35,125 nucleotides of DNA from an uncultured Prevotellaceae bacterium (GCA_900315105.1 OMXX01000031.1:1-35125); one strand, 5' to 3'; positions 8,837-18,219 are shown, counted from the first letter of the stretch. The notes: a model not told the origin generated them from the sequence alone. Numbers and translations are program-made.

Positions 8837-10474
8837 ATGAAGAGAATAGCAATAATTGTAATAACAATATTGTCGGTATTGAGCCTGAACGCCCAGACAC
8901 GGCAGAATGCTGATGCCAACAGGGCGAACATGCTTCAGTTCTTTCAGTACCTTCAAGGCATCAAGGACAAGGAAGCCATACTGAAATATATCACGGCAAT
9001 GGCATACATCGAAAATCTGTATGTTGATTCCGTGGATACTCAGAAGATGACGGAGGCAGGTTTGAGAGGCATGCTTGAGAAGCTGGACCCTCATTCCACC
9101 TACGCTACGCCAAAGGAGGTACAGGCATTCAATGAACCATTACAGGGAGAATTCGAGGGTATTGGCGTGTCGTTCAATATCCTTGAGGACACACTTGTGG
9201 TCATACAACCTATTATAAACGGTCCGTCAGAGAAGGTGGGTATCATTGCAGGCGACCGCATCATCACGGTCAACGATACAGCTATCGCAGGCGTGAAGAT
9301 GTCGCAGGAGGAAATAATGAAGCGCCTTCGCGGTCCTAAGGGCACAACCGTGAAGCTCGGCATTGTGAGAAGCGACATCAAGGATGTGCTGACTTTCACG
9401 GTGAAAAGAGACAAGATACCTGTAAAGAGCGTTGACGCGGTGTATATGATACGTCCGCATATAGGCTACATACGTATTGGTAAGTTCGGTGCCACGACCT
9501 ATGCAGAGTTCGTAGAAGGAATGAAGGAACTCAAGAAGCAGGGAATGCGCGACATCATCATCGACCTTGAGGATAACGGCGGAGGCTATCTGCAGGCAGC
9601 CGTTGACATCGCCAACGAGTTCCTCGCAGCCGACGAGCTGATTGTATATACCAAAGGCAGGGTTATACCGCGTCAGGAGTTCAGGGCAAAAGGCAATGGA
9701 ATGATGAAGGAAGGCAAGGTCGTCGTTCTTACAAATGAGTTCACGGCATCAGCAGCGGAAATTGTCAGCGGAGCCATTCAGGATCATGACAGAGGTATTA
9801 TCGTAGGTCGTAGGACATTCGGCAAGGGACTCGTGCAGAAGCCTGTGGATCTCCCGGACGGCAGTATGATACGCCTTACTATCGCCCATTACTATACGCC
9901 TTCAGGACGCTGTATCCAGAAGCCATATAAAAAAGGTGAAAAGGAGGCATACGCCCACGATCTTGACGACCGTTTCAAACGCGGTGAGTTCACCAATGCC
10001 GATAGCATACACTTTGCCGACTCACTCAAGTTCGAGACTCTGAAGAAGCATCGCGTAGTATATGGTGGCGGTGGTATCATGCCAGACTATTTCGTTCCTC
10101 TGGACACTACACGCTACACGGACTTCCATAGGCAGTTGGCTGCCAAGCAGATTATCGTTAATGCGAGTCTGAAATATATGGACAAGAACCGTGCACAGCT
10201 GAAGAAGCAGTATAAGACATTCGATGACTTCAAAGCCAAGTATCAGGTTCCGGAGAGTTACATCAAGACTATCTTTGAGGAAGGAAAGAAAAAGAAGATA
10301 GAACCGAAGGACGAGGCAGAGAAGGAGAAAACCCTTGCATACCTCCGTCTGCAACTCAAGTCGCTCGTAGCAAGAGACCTATGGGACCTCACGGAGTACT
10401 TCCATGTATGGAACGAGAGCAGCGATATAATAAAGAAAGCCTTGGAAGTTTTGGAAACCGACACGGCAAAATAA
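8837..10474 (+). CDS. S41 family C-terminal processing peptidase
   Basis: A 545-residue exported CtpA/Prc-type serine protease. Residues 1-19 are a signal peptide ending LSLNAQ. A PDZ domain spans about 105-195 (EGIGVSF, AGDRIITVND). The S41 catalytic domain spans about 205-350, with GYIRIGKF, DLEDNGGGYL, the nucleophile Ser305 in EFTASAAEIVSG and the general base Lys330 in TFGKGLVQ. The last 150 residues form a helical, Lys-rich C-terminal part common in Bacteroidetes homologues. It likely trims or degrades periplasmic proteins. It follows parE by 46 nt, within the same transcription unit. In several Bacteroidales genomes I recall coaD between these two genes; it is absent here. Confidence 0.9.
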   Translation: MKRIAIIVITILSVLSLNAQTRQNADANRANMLQFFQYLQGIKDKEAILKYITAMAYIENLYVDSVDTQKMTEAGLRGMLEKLDPHSTYATPKEVQAFNEPLQGEFEGIGVSFNILEDTLVVIQPIINGPSEKVGIIAGDRIITVNDTAIAGVKMSQEEIMKRLRGPKGTTVKLGIVRSDIKDVLTFTVKRDKIPVKSVDAVYMIRPHIGYIRIGKFGATTYAEFVEGMKELKKQGMRDIIIDLEDNGGGYLQAAVDIANEFLAADELIVYTKGRVIPRQEFRAKGNGMMKEGKVVVLTNEFTASAAEIVSGAIQDHDRGIIVGRRTFGKGLVQKPVDLPDGSMIRLTIAHYYTPSGRCIQKPYKKGEKEAYAHDLDDRFKRGEFTNADSIHFADSLKFETLKKHRVVYGGGGIMPDYFVPLDTTRYTDFHRQLAAKQIIVNASLKYMDKNRAQLKKQYKTFDDFKAKYQVPESYIKTIFEEGKKKKIEPKDEAEKEKTLAYLRLQLKSLVARDLWDLTEYFHVWNESSDIIKKALEVLETDTAK

Positions 10475-10586
10475 AAAAAGCATTGTTTTGGAACAAGAAA
10501 AAAAGTAAAAAATGCCCTATTTTGAGCAAAAATTTGCACACAATATAGGTATTTGAGCAATAAAAGGCACTTTTTTTCCAAAAATA

Positions 10587-10618
10587 TTTGCTTATGTGCA
10601 GAAAAGTTTGTTACTTTG
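10587..10618 (+). promoter_or_regulatory. Promoter of the acpP-fabF-rnc block
   Basis: TTTG (10587-10590), a 20-nt spacer and TTACTTTG (10611-10618), followed by CACTCGC. The same CACTCG start region follows the promoters at 22796 and 26396. The acpP leader would be about 110 nt. The rest of 10475-10737 is AT-rich with weak dyads (10530-10570) and no gene. Confidence 0.75.
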
Positions 10619-10737
10619 CACTCGCAAATTGAAAACGTGCGCCTGTTTTTACGAACGAGCACGTAGTTTTGCCCCCAAATAAAGAAAGAAGTAATATACT
10701 AGAATAGAATAATTTATTAACAAACATTTTTACAATT

Positions 10738-10974
10738 ATGTCAGAAATTAAAGAAAAGGTTGTTGCCATCATCGTTGATAAGCTTGGTGTAGATGCAGCA
10801 GAAGTTAAGGACGAGGCATCATTCACAAATGACCTCGGTGCAGATTCTCTCGATACAGTAGAGCTCATCATGGAGCTGGAGAAGGAGTTCGGTGTAACTA
10901 TTCCTGATTCAGACGCTGAGAAGATTCAGACTGTAGGCGACGCTATCGCATACATCGAGAACGCAGGTAAGTAA
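10738..10974 (+). CDS. acpP: Acyl carrier protein
   Basis: A 78-residue acidic carrier protein of type II fatty acid synthesis. The DSL motif ([12 protein letters not shown]) places the phosphopantetheine attachment at Ser37. The length and the helix pattern ([21 protein letters not shown]) are canonical. It has its own promoter with a long leader. It precedes fabF, the condensing enzyme that uses its acyl chains, and a strong terminator-like hairpin lies between the two genes, which would allow acpP to be expressed in excess over fabF. Confidence 0.97.
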   Translation: MSEIKEKVVAIIVDKLGVDAAEVKDEASFTNDLGADSLDTVELIMELEKEFGVTIPDSDAEKIQTVGDAIAYIENAGK

Positions 10975-11025
10975 TCCTTCACAGATTACTATCTTTGTTC
11001 AAGATTGCATGATAGAACAACGGGT

Positions 11026-11073
11026 GATGGTTGGTCGATAAAATCTTATCGCCCAATCATCATTCTTTTTTTT
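11026..11073 (+). terminator. Strong hairpin plus T-run between acpP and fabF
   Basis: A 16-bp stem (left arm 11026-11041, loop AATC, right arm 11046-11061; two G-T pairs) is followed by ATTC and nine Ts. This is a textbook rho-independent terminator placed inside the acpP-fabF gap of 123 nt. Partial read-through would set the ratio of AcpP to FabF. Confidence 0.85.
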
Positions 11074-11097
11074 AATACAACACACAAAGGTATAAAA

Positions 11098-12357
11098 ATG
11101 GAATTGAAAAGAGTAGTAGTAACTGGCCTTGGTGCCATTACACCACTTGGACTTTCAGCAGAGGAGACATGGAAGAACATGCTTGCCGGCGTTAGCGGTG
11201 CTGACACAATCAAGCAGTTTGACGCTTCTCGCTATAAGACCAACTTCGCTTGCGAGGTAAAGGACTTTGACGCATCAAAGTGGATTGACCGCAAGGAAGC
11301 TCGTAAGATGGATAAGTTCTGTCAGTTTGCAATGTCAGCAGCAGCTATGGCTATTGAGGACTCACAGATGGATCTTGAGACTATCGACAAGAACCGTATC
11401 GGCGTAGTATATGGCGTAGGTATCGGTGGTCTTAAAACAATGCAGGAAGAGCTCGAGTACTTCTCTGAGCATAAAGATACTCCAAAGTTCGGTCCTTTCT
11501 TCATCCCAAAGATGATTGCCGACATCGCACCTGGTCAGATTTCAATCAAGTACGGTTTCCACGGACCTAACTATGCAACAACATCTGCATGTGCTTCTTC
11601 AAGCAACGCTCTTGCTGATGCTTTCAACCTCATCCGTCTGGGTAAGGCCAACATCATCGTTAGCGGTGGTGCCGAGGCAGTAATCACAGATCCAGGTCTT
11701 GGTGGTTTCACATCTATGCACGCTCTCTCTACCCGTAATGACGAGCCTCAGAAGGCAAGCCGTCCATTCTCAGCAAGCCGTGACGGATTCGTAATGGGTG
11801 AAGGTTCTGCATGCCTTATCCTTGAGGAACTGGAGCACGCAAAGGCTCGCGGTGCGAAGATCTACTGCGAGATGGTAGGTGCAGGTATGTCAGCAGACGC
11901 TTATCACATCACAGCTTCTCACCCAGAAGGTCTCGGTGCTAAGATCGTAATGTCAGAGGCATTGGCAGACGCTGAGTTGAAGCCAGAGGATATCGACTAT
12001 ATCAACGTTCACGGTACATCTACTCCTGTAGGTGACATCTCTGAGGCAAAGGCTATCAAGGATCTCTTCGGAGACTGGGCATACAAGCTTAACATCTCTT
12101 CTACAAAGTCAATGACAGGTCACCTTCTCGGTGCTGCCGGTGCTGTAGAGGCTATGGTATGCGTTAAGGCTGTACAGGAAGACATCATTCCTCCAACAAT
12201 CAACCACGAGGATGGTGACGAGGATCCAGAGATTGACTACAAGATGAACTTCACCTTCAACAAGGCACAGAAGCGTGAGGTGCGTGCTGCACTTAGCAAC
12301 ACATTCGGATTCGGAGGTCACAACGCTTGCGTTATATTCAAGAAGTATGCTGAATAA
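11098..12357 (+). CDS. fabF: 3-oxoacyl-ACP synthase II (FabF)
   Basis: A 419-residue beta-ketoacyl-ACP synthase that elongates acyl-ACP with malonyl-ACP. The catalytic triad is Cys165 (TTSACASSSN), His305 (VHGTSTPVGD) and His342 (TGHLLGAAGAVEA). The start at 11098 is chosen because homologues begin with RVVVTGLGAITPLG within a few residues; an earlier in-frame ATG at 11005 would run through the terminator hairpin and adds 31 unrelated residues. The rnc start overlaps the end of this gene by 11 nt, which implies translational coupling. Confidence 0.96.
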   Translation: MELKRVVVTGLGAITPLGLSAEETWKNMLAGVSGADTIKQFDASRYKTNFACEVKDFDASKWIDRKEARKMDKFCQFAMSAAAMAIEDSQMDLETIDKNRIGVVYGVGIGGLKTMQEELEYFSEHKDTPKFGPFFIPKMIADIAPGQISIKYGFHGPNYATTSACASSSNALADAFNLIRLGKANIIVSGGAEAVITDPGLGGFTSMHALSTRNDEPQKASRPFSASRDGFVMGEGSACLILEELEHAKARGAKIYCEMVGAGMSADAYHITASHPEGLGAKIVMSEALADAELKPEDIDYINVHGTSTPVGDISEAKAIKDLFGDWAYKLNISSTKSMTGHLLGAAGAVEAMVCVKAVQEDIIPPTINHEDGDEDPEIDYKMNFTFNKAQKREVRAALSNTFGFGGHNACVIFKKYAE

Positions 12358-13429
12358 TATAATCGACAGGATAAAGCTCCCATTCCGCAAGGATAAGGAG
12401 CTTTATCTTGCTTTAGAAGAAATCATCGGTTTCCTGCCTCATAACATTGCCTATTACAAGCTCGCTCTCATGCACAAGAGCATTGGACACCGCGGTCCTA
12501 TCGAGCCGGTAAAGGACTCGAAGAAGAGCAAGGGCAAGAAAGGTAAAGGCGACCAGCCAAAGGGCAAGAAACTGAATAACGAGCGACTCGAATTCCTTGG
12601 TGACGCAATTCTCGATGCTGTAGTCGGAGATATCGTCTATACTCATTTCCCGGGTAAGCCTGAAGGATTCCTTACAAATACACGTTCCAAGCTTGTTCAG
12701 CGCGAGACTCTCGGCAAACTTGCACAGGAAGTAGGTCTTAGCCGTCTCATCCTCTCATCCGGACGCTCTGCCAGTCATAACAGCTATATGGGTGGCAATG
12801 CTTTCGAAGCCCTTGTAGGAGCCATGTATCTCGACCGTGGCTACGATGCATGCATGAAATTCATGCAGGAACGCATCCTCGGCCGATATATAAATATCGA
12901 CAAAATGGCATACAAGGAAGTAAACTTCAAGTCGAAACTCATTGAATGGACGCAGAAGAATCGCATCCAGATGACGTTCCGCCTCGAAGACCAGTCAAAG
13001 GATCAGAACGGATCTCCTACCTTCAAATACACAGTGGTGCTTGAGACAATCGACGGTTCAACAGGTATAGGATTCAGTAAGAAGGAAAGCCAACAGCATG
13101 CCTGCGAGGAGACGCTAAAACGACTGAAAAAAGACTCTGCCTATCTTGACAGTATCTTTGCAGCAAAGACAGAGCGCACTAAGATGGAAGAGGAACCTGT
13201 GCTCAATGTGCCTGACACAGAGGAAAAGAAGGACGATTTCATTGTAATAAACGAATCACAGGAATCGTCTGATGAACAGATAGAACAACTCGAGGCTACA
13301 ATCGACGAGGAAATGGATCTCTCCGATGTTACGGCAGAGCCAAAGGAGATGAGCCGAGAGGATATCATTGCTGCTGCGGAAGCGGAAGCATATGAGGAAA
13401 ACAACGTTATAGAGCAAAACGAGAATTAA
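12347..13429 (+). CDS. rnc: Ribonuclease III with extended acidic tail
   Basis: A 360-residue double-strand-specific endoribonuclease for rRNA and mRNA processing. The RNase III domain carries the signature NERLEFLGDAILD (residues 78-90) and EALVGAMYLD (154-163). A dsRNA-binding domain follows (about 193-263). Two additions stand out: a Lys/Gly-rich insert at about 57-75 (SKKSKGKKGKGDQPKGKK), and a C-terminal tail of about 90 residues that is strongly acidic (EEEPVLNVPDTEEKKDD, SSDEQIEQLEATIDEE). E. coli RNase III has 226 residues. The start at 12347 overlaps fabF by 11 nt; an earlier start would lie deep within fabF and lacks homology. dapB follows after 3 nt. Confidence 0.93.
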   Translation: MLNNIIDRIKLPFRKDKELYLALEEIIGFLPHNIAYYKLALMHKSIGHRGPIEPVKDSKKSKGKKGKGDQPKGKKLNNERLEFLGDAILDAVVGDIVYTHFPGKPEGFLTNTRSKLVQRETLGKLAQEVGLSRLILSSGRSASHNSYMGGNAFEALVGAMYLDRGYDACMKFMQERILGRYINIDKMAYKEVNFKSKLIEWTQKNRIQMTFRLEDQSKDQNGSPTFKYTVVLETIDGSTGIGFSKKESQQHACEETLKRLKKDSAYLDSIFAAKTERTKMEEEPVLNVPDTEEKKDDFIVINESQESSDEQIEQLEATIDEEMDLSDVTAEPKEMSREDIIAAAEAEAYEENNVIEQNEN

Positions 13430-13432
13430 GTT

Positions 13433-14149
13433 ATGAAAATAGCATTGATAGGATACGGCAAGATGGGTAAGATGATTGAACAGATTGCCCTCAGCCGTGG
13501 TCACGAGATAGTAAGCATCATTGATATAGACAATCTTCAGGATTTCGAAAGCCCAGCCTTCGCATCTGCAGATGTTGCAATCGAGTTCACCAACCCGGCA
13601 GTTGCATACGAAAACTACCTCAAGGCTTGGAAAGCAGGCGTAAAGGTAGTCAGCGGAACAACAGCATGGCTCAAAGATCATGGTGACGACGTTCGCAAAG
13701 CATGTTCAGAAGATGGCAAGACACTTTTCTGGGCATCAAACTTCAGCGTAGGCGTTGCCATTTTCTCTGCTGTGAACAAGTATCTTGCAAAGATTATGAA
13801 TGATTTCCCACAGTATGACGTAAACATGGTGGAGACACATCACATTCATAAGCTCGATGCTCCAAGCGGTACAGCTATCACACTTGCAGAGCAGATTGTT
13901 GAGCGTATTGACCGCAAGAACAGGTGGGCTCTTCACGAGACCGCACCAGACGTTCTCCGTATAGATGACGTTCGCCGTGGTGAGGTTCCGGGAATCCATA
14001 GCATCAGCTACGATTCTCCTGCTGATGTCATCACCATCACTCACGATGCCCATTCCCGTCAGGGCTTTGCCCTCGGTGCCGTTCTCGCTGCGGAATACAC
14101 AGCAAAGCATCAGGGTTTGCTGACTATAGATGATATGTTCAAGTTCTAA
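13433..14149 (+). CDS. dapB: 4-hydroxy-tetrahydrodipicolinate reductase
   Basis: A 238-residue NAD(P)H-dependent reductase of the diaminopimelate/lysine pathway, which supplies DAP for peptidoglycan. The nucleotide-binding motif GYGKMG is at residues 7-12. The catalytic signature is ETHHIHKLDAPSGTA, with the His-His and the Lys needed for hydride transfer and substrate binding. It starts 3 nt after rnc. The stop lies in the first unit of a 9-nt repeat array that runs exactly to the lepB start. With lepB and dacB downstream, it forms a cell-envelope group. Confidence 0.95.
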   Translation: MKIALIGYGKMGKMIEQIALSRGHEIVSIIDIDNLQDFESPAFASADVAIEFTNPAVAYENYLKAWKAGVKVVSGTTAWLKDHGDDVRKACSEDGKTLFWASNFSVGVAIFSAVNKYLAKIMNDFPQYDVNMVETHHIHKLDAPSGTAITLAEQIVERIDRKNRWALHETAPDVLRIDDVRRGEVPGIHSISYDSPADVITITHDAHSRQGFALGAVLAAEYTAKHQGLLTIDDMFKF

Positions 14150-14197
14150 CTAGAAATACTGGAATGTCTAGAGAATCTAGAAAATCTAGAGAATAAA
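14144..14197 (+). repeat. 9-nt tandem repeat filling the dapB-lepB gap exactly
   Basis: Six contiguous 9-nt units: TTCTAACTA, GAAATACTG, GAATGTCTA, GAGAATCTA, GAAAATCTA, GAGAATAAA. The dapB stop codon lies in unit 1, and the lepB ATG starts at the base after unit 6. The same TCTAGA word forms an in-frame array in the helicase gene at 24257-24301. Confidence 0.85.
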
Positions 14198-15700
14198 ATG
14201 AAAAAGAAACAAGAAAATATGAAGCTCCAGTGGACGAAGTTCATTGTCGTGCTGGTGCTTTATCTCCTCTTTCTGTTCTGGCTCAAAAGCTGGCTTGGAC
14301 TGATTGTTATACCATTCATCTATGATGCATATATCACAAAGAAGATAAACTGGCAATGGTGGAAGGATGCAGAAGCTCCAGTAAGATTCATCATGTCATG
14401 GGTTGATGCTCTCGTATTTGCCCTTGTAGCGGTATATTTCATCAATCTATTCTTCTTCCAGAACTATGTGATTCCTTCAAGCTCACTTGAGAAGTCATTG
14501 CTTACAGGCGACTACCTCTTCGTGAGCAAGGCAAGCTATGGTCCACGTATTCCCCAGACACCACTCACAATGCCTCTTACACAGCACACCATGCCTGTGC
14601 TTGGTTGCAAGTCATACATAGAGTGGCCTCAATGGGATTATCGCAGGGCACCAGGTCTTGGTAAGGTAGAACTGAATGATATCGTAGTATTCAACTACCC
14701 TGCCGGCGACTCCATCATTACTGAAGAGGCGTACCAGACCTACTACTATGAGTTCTGCTACAAGTACGGTGCATTGGCATATCTGGCATCAAAGGGTTAT
14801 GAAATCAGCGACCCAGAGCAGATGATATACTTCACTGATTTCTATAGCACCTTCGAGAATTCAGCAAAACTCGATTCCTTATCAGATCTTGAGCGTTACA
14901 AACTGTATTCAGACATCTACAAAAAAGGACGCAGCTATGTCGCATCAATGGTCAATAAGTTTGGCAAAATAGACTCTCGCCCTACTGACAGACGCGAGAA
15001 CTACGTAAAGAGATGCGTTGGTCTCCCAGGTCAGACTCTTCAGATAAAGAACCATATCATCTATCTGGATGGCAAGCCTAATAAAGAGCCGGAGAACGTT
15101 CAATACTCCTATGTTGTAAAACTGAATGTAACTCTCATTCCTGACGAATTGCTTAAGGAACTCGGCATAAGCGGCGAGGACCAAGCACAGCTTAGCCGAT
15201 TAGGTTATATGCCTCTTACCAAACATGCCTACGAAGTTCTCAAGAGCCGAAAGGATATCGTTGCATCAATAGCTCCATACACAGAGGACAAAAGGGATTT
15301 CCTTTATCCTCTCAACGGTCACTATGGCTGGACACGCGACAACTATGGTCCTATCTGGATTCCGAAGAAGGGTGAGAGCGTGAAGCTAACTCTCAAGAAC
15401 CTCCCTATCTACGAGCGCCCAATCAAGGTATATGAGGGCAATGACCTTCAGGTTAATGACAAGGGGCAGATTCTTATCAATGGTAAGGTGGCTACATCCT
15501 ATACCTTCAAACTGGATTACTACTGGATGCAAGGCGATAACCGCCATAATTCAGCCGACTCACGCTATTGGGGCTTCGTGCCAGAAGACCATATAGTGGG
15601 TAAGCCAATATTCATCTGGTGGTCAAGCGACCCTGACCGAAGAGGATTCGGCGGAATCAGATGGAGCAGACTTTTCACATTCGTAGAGAACTATAACTAA
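14198..15700 (+). CDS. lepB: Signal peptidase I
   Basis: A 500-residue inner-membrane leader peptidase. Two hydrophobic segments (about 14-42 and 66-90) precede the catalytic domain. The nucleophile is Ser96 in IPSSSLEKSLLTGDYLFVSK and the general base is Lys271 in YVKRCVGLPGQ. The conserved box E is MQGDNRHNSADSRYWG. It is much longer than E. coli LepB (324 residues) because of an insert of about 150 residues between the Ser and Lys motifs and another before box E, as is usual in Bacteroidetes. An internal start at residue 8 (14219) is possible. It would cleave exported proteins such as those encoded nearby. Confidence 0.93.
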   Translation: MKKKQENMKLQWTKFIVVLVLYLLFLFWLKSWLGLIVIPFIYDAYITKKINWQWWKDAEAPVRFIMSWVDALVFALVAVYFINLFFFQNYVIPSSSLEKSLLTGDYLFVSKASYGPRIPQTPLTMPLTQHTMPVLGCKSYIEWPQWDYRRAPGLGKVELNDIVVFNYPAGDSIITEEAYQTYYYEFCYKYGALAYLASKGYEISDPEQMIYFTDFYSTFENSAKLDSLSDLERYKLYSDIYKKGRSYVASMVNKFGKIDSRPTDRRENYVKRCVGLPGQTLQIKNHIIYLDGKPNKEPENVQYSYVVKLNVTLIPDELLKELGISGEDQAQLSRLGYMPLTKHAYEVLKSRKDIVASIAPYTEDKRDFLYPLNGHYGWTRDNYGPIWIPKKGESVKLTLKNLPIYERPIKVYEGNDLQVNDKGQILINGKVATSYTFKLDYYWMQGDNRHNSADSRYWGFVPEDHIVGKPIFIWWSSDPDRRGFGGIRWSRLFTFVENYN

Positions 15701-15705
15701 GAACA

Positions 15706-17103
15706 TTGGCAAAGAAATATAAACTTAGATATGGACGTATAGCCGCAGCACTTGGTGTGCTCGCGGCTATCATCATAATCTTATATTTGGGTATCAGTTG
15801 GCTATTCAACTGGATTTACACTTCATGGGGGGATAAGGATGAAGCAATAGAACCCAAGGCGATTATAACTCCCGAGATGAGAGCCTGCGACACGATTATG
15901 GCACGACGTCTCGACAGTCTGATGAACATACCACAGAATCTCGACACCTCACTCATCGCCATCAGCGTATATGATGCGACAACCGAGTCACAGGTATATG
16001 AATTTCATGCAGACAAGAGTATGGCGCCAGCCTCTTGCATGAAGGTAGCTACAGCAGTCGCAGCCCTCAAAACTCTCGGAATGAACTACAAATATAACGT
16101 ATCACTCCAGATAAGAGGAGAGATGAAACGCGACACCCTCGTCGGCACCCTCCTCCTTGTAGCAGACGACGACCCGTTATTCGACGACTTCACACCTCTC
16201 ATCAATCAGATGAAGAGAAAGGGATTCTGCAACTTCAGGGGCAACGTAATCCTCAACCTTGCAAGAGAAGATACCCTAAAAGCGCATCCTACAGGCAAGA
16301 CATGGGATATTCCCTATCACAAGGCCCCTCTCCTCATGAAAGGCAGAGAACGCATCACAAAGCAGTTTATGGCGGCTCTTTCAGCTAACGGTGTATCCTT
16401 CAAGAAAGACAATAGCGTGAATTCCGCCAAGGCAAAGGGCAAATATGGCGATGGTAGATATCACTATGTGGCAAGGATTTCCCACGACATAAAGGAAGTC
16501 GTCACTCCTATGCTCATACATAGCAGCAATGTCAAAGCCGATGCCCTTTTCTATCATCTCGACTGGAAAAAGGGTATTCTTCCCCAAAGGGAGATGGTAT
16601 GGGATAAGATGCACTATACCGAGAAATTCTGGAACGAGATTCTCTCCCCAGAGGATACTACGAAGTGCCTTTTCCCACGTTCTGTAAAGCCTCGGCTTGC
16701 CTATAAGGACGGCTCTGGTCTTTCTCCTGACAACCTTCTCACCGCCAATACGCTCGTTGATATGCTCCGCTATGTCTATAACGATGAGATGCTGAAGAAC
16801 TACTTCATCAACGAGGCACTCGCCTCTCCTGCAAGTGCAAGAAGCGGTTCACTACTCACGAGAATGGCAAGACCGGAATATAGGGACAGGATCTTCGTGA
16901 AGACAGGTACTCTCGTCACAAAGGGCGGCTCGTCACTCTCAGGCTACCTTCAGGGGCGTGACGGCCATTGGTATATATTCTCTATCATCCATGAGGATTC
17001 TCCTGTGGCAGATGCCAGAATATTCCAAGACAGGCTCTGCAAGATGATGATGGGAAATAAAAGGGTACAGAGTAAAGTAGAAGGAGTAAAGAGTAAAGAA
17101 TAA
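15706..17103 (+). CDS. dacB: PBP4-type D-alanyl-D-alanine carboxypeptidase/endopeptidase
   Basis: A 465-residue penicillin-binding protein of the S13 family, which trims peptidoglycan peptides. An N-terminal membrane anchor (about 10-37) follows a basic start. The S-x-x-K motif is SCMK (Ser110, Lys113), the second motif lies in DGSGLSPDN, and K-T-G is at 399-401. The start is a TTG at 15706, 5 nt after lepB, because no ATG lies before the anchor. The final residues (about QSKVEGVKSKE) are encoded by a 7-nt repeat array that carries the stop codon and continues to the next gene, so a change in unit number would alter this tail. Confidence 0.9.
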   Translation: MAKKYKLRYGRIAAALGVLAAIIIILYLGISWLFNWIYTSWGDKDEAIEPKAIITPEMRACDTIMARRLDSLMNIPQNLDTSLIAISVYDATTESQVYEFHADKSMAPASCMKVATAVAALKTLGMNYKYNVSLQIRGEMKRDTLVGTLLLVADDDPLFDDFTPLINQMKRKGFCNFRGNVILNLAREDTLKAHPTGKTWDIPYHKAPLLMKGRERITKQFMAALSANGVSFKKDNSVNSAKAKGKYGDGRYHYVARISHDIKEVVTPMLIHSSNVKADALFYHLDWKKGILPQREMVWDKMHYTEKFWNEILSPEDTTKCLFPRSVKPRLAYKDGSGLSPDNLLTANTLVDMLRYVYNDEMLKNYFINEALASPASARSGSLLTRMARPEYRDRIFVKTGTLVTKGGSSLSGYLQGRDGHWYIFSIIHEDSPVADARIFQDRLCKMMMGNKRVQSKVEGVKSKE

Positions 17104-17153
17104 AGTGTAATGAGTAAAGAGTAAAGTAGAAAGAATAAAGAGTAAAGAAAAAA
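17063..17153 (+). repeat. 7-nt tandem repeat, 13 units, spanning the dacB 3' end
   Basis: Contiguous 7-nt units, most of them GAGTAAA, GAATAAA or GTAGAAA. The first five encode the last residues of DacB, the stop TAA is in the unit at 17098-17104, and the array ends 2 nt before the ATG of the lipoprotein gene. Confidence 0.9.
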
Positions 17154-17155
17154 AT

Positions 17156-18100
17156 ATGAAAACAAAACTATTATTTCTAATAACAGCAGTTTCTCTTTCT
17201 TTTGCCTCTTGCGGCAATAAGAATGCGGAGACAGCAGAACTCGAGAATGCTTTTGCATATCCTCTTGAGATGGAGGACTACGCTTTCGCTGATTCAAGTA
17301 AGTTTGCAAACATAGAGATCAAGGCTGTATTGCCGGTGGCAAAGGATAGTGTGTCGCAGGTTATTCGCGATTCCCTTGTCAATCTTGTCGGCAACAGCAT
17401 CCGCAGCTATCAAGGTGTGCAGATGGAGGACACCAAGCCGTTGATTGCAAAATATAATGGTGATGAAAAAGATGCCAAGAGCATGCTTGACTATTACTGT
17501 AAGGAAGTATCCAAGATGGTGAACTCTCAGGCAAAATATGAGTATGACGAAAAAGTAAAGTGTTGGGAAGAAGACACAACCCGCACCGATGAGCAGCGTA
17601 AAGAGTACAAGGAAGAAATAGCTCCTTGGGACTATACAATGAATGTAAGCAAAACATTTGAGGACTCTACATACGTTGTATTCTATGGCTCAGAATACGC
17701 ATTTAACGGTGGTGCTCATGGCGGTGTATTTGGTTTTGGAGGCATTACTTTCCGTTTCTCTGACGGAAGCATAGTTAAAGGTTTCCTAAAGGATAATGTC
17801 CTCAAGGACATGCAACCATTGCTCAAGAAAGGTCTCAAGGAGTATTTCAACGAGAATGCTGATGAGAAAATCAAAACCGATCAGCAACTCATGGAACAGC
17901 TCATGCTTCCTGAAGAAAGCAAAGGACTCATCCCATTACCTGCATGGATGCCTTGCCCAGACGAGAAAGGAAAAGGTCTTGTATTCACATATCAGCAATA
18001 CGAAATTGCTTGCTATGCCGTTGGTATGCCTTCATTCGTGCTTACTTGGGAAGAGCTCAAGCCATTCCTCAAGGAGGACATCCTTGAAGACATAAAATAA
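17156..18100 (+). CDS. DUF3298 (RsiV-like) lipoprotein
   Basis: A 314-residue lipoprotein. The signal sequence ends in the lipobox FASC, with Cys19 as the lipid attachment site. The body fits the DUF4163/DUF3298 pair: an N-terminal part with many charged residues, then VVFYGSEYAFNGGAHGG and FRFSDGSIVKGFLKD, and near the end FTYQQYEIACYAVGMPSF. DUF3298 is known from the lysozyme-sensing anti-sigma factor RsiV; whether this protein binds lysozyme is not known. It closes the plus-strand block that begins at acpP and shares the dacB array as its 5' region. Confidence 0.85.
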   Translation: MKTKLLFLITAVSLSFASCGNKNAETAELENAFAYPLEMEDYAFADSSKFANIEIKAVLPVAKDSVSQVIRDSLVNLVGNSIRSYQGVQMEDTKPLIAKYNGDEKDAKSMLDYYCKEVSKMVNSQAKYEYDEKVKCWEEDTTRTDEQRKEYKEEIAPWDYTMNVSKTFEDSTYVVFYGSEYAFNGGAHGGVFGFGGITFRFSDGSIVKGFLKDNVLKDMQPLLKKGLKEYFNENADEKIKTDQQLMEQLMLPEESKGLIPLPAWMPCPDEKGKGLVFTYQQYEIACYAVGMPSFVLTWEELKPFLKEDILEDIK

Positions 18101-18219
18101 AATCCACGCCACGTTTGCCTTATAAATAACGTGAATTCGATGACATGCGTAGCTTGGTGAGCCTTGCGAACAATTTTATATAAAACTGATTTCTTAATAA
18201 TTATACTGAGAAATAATAA

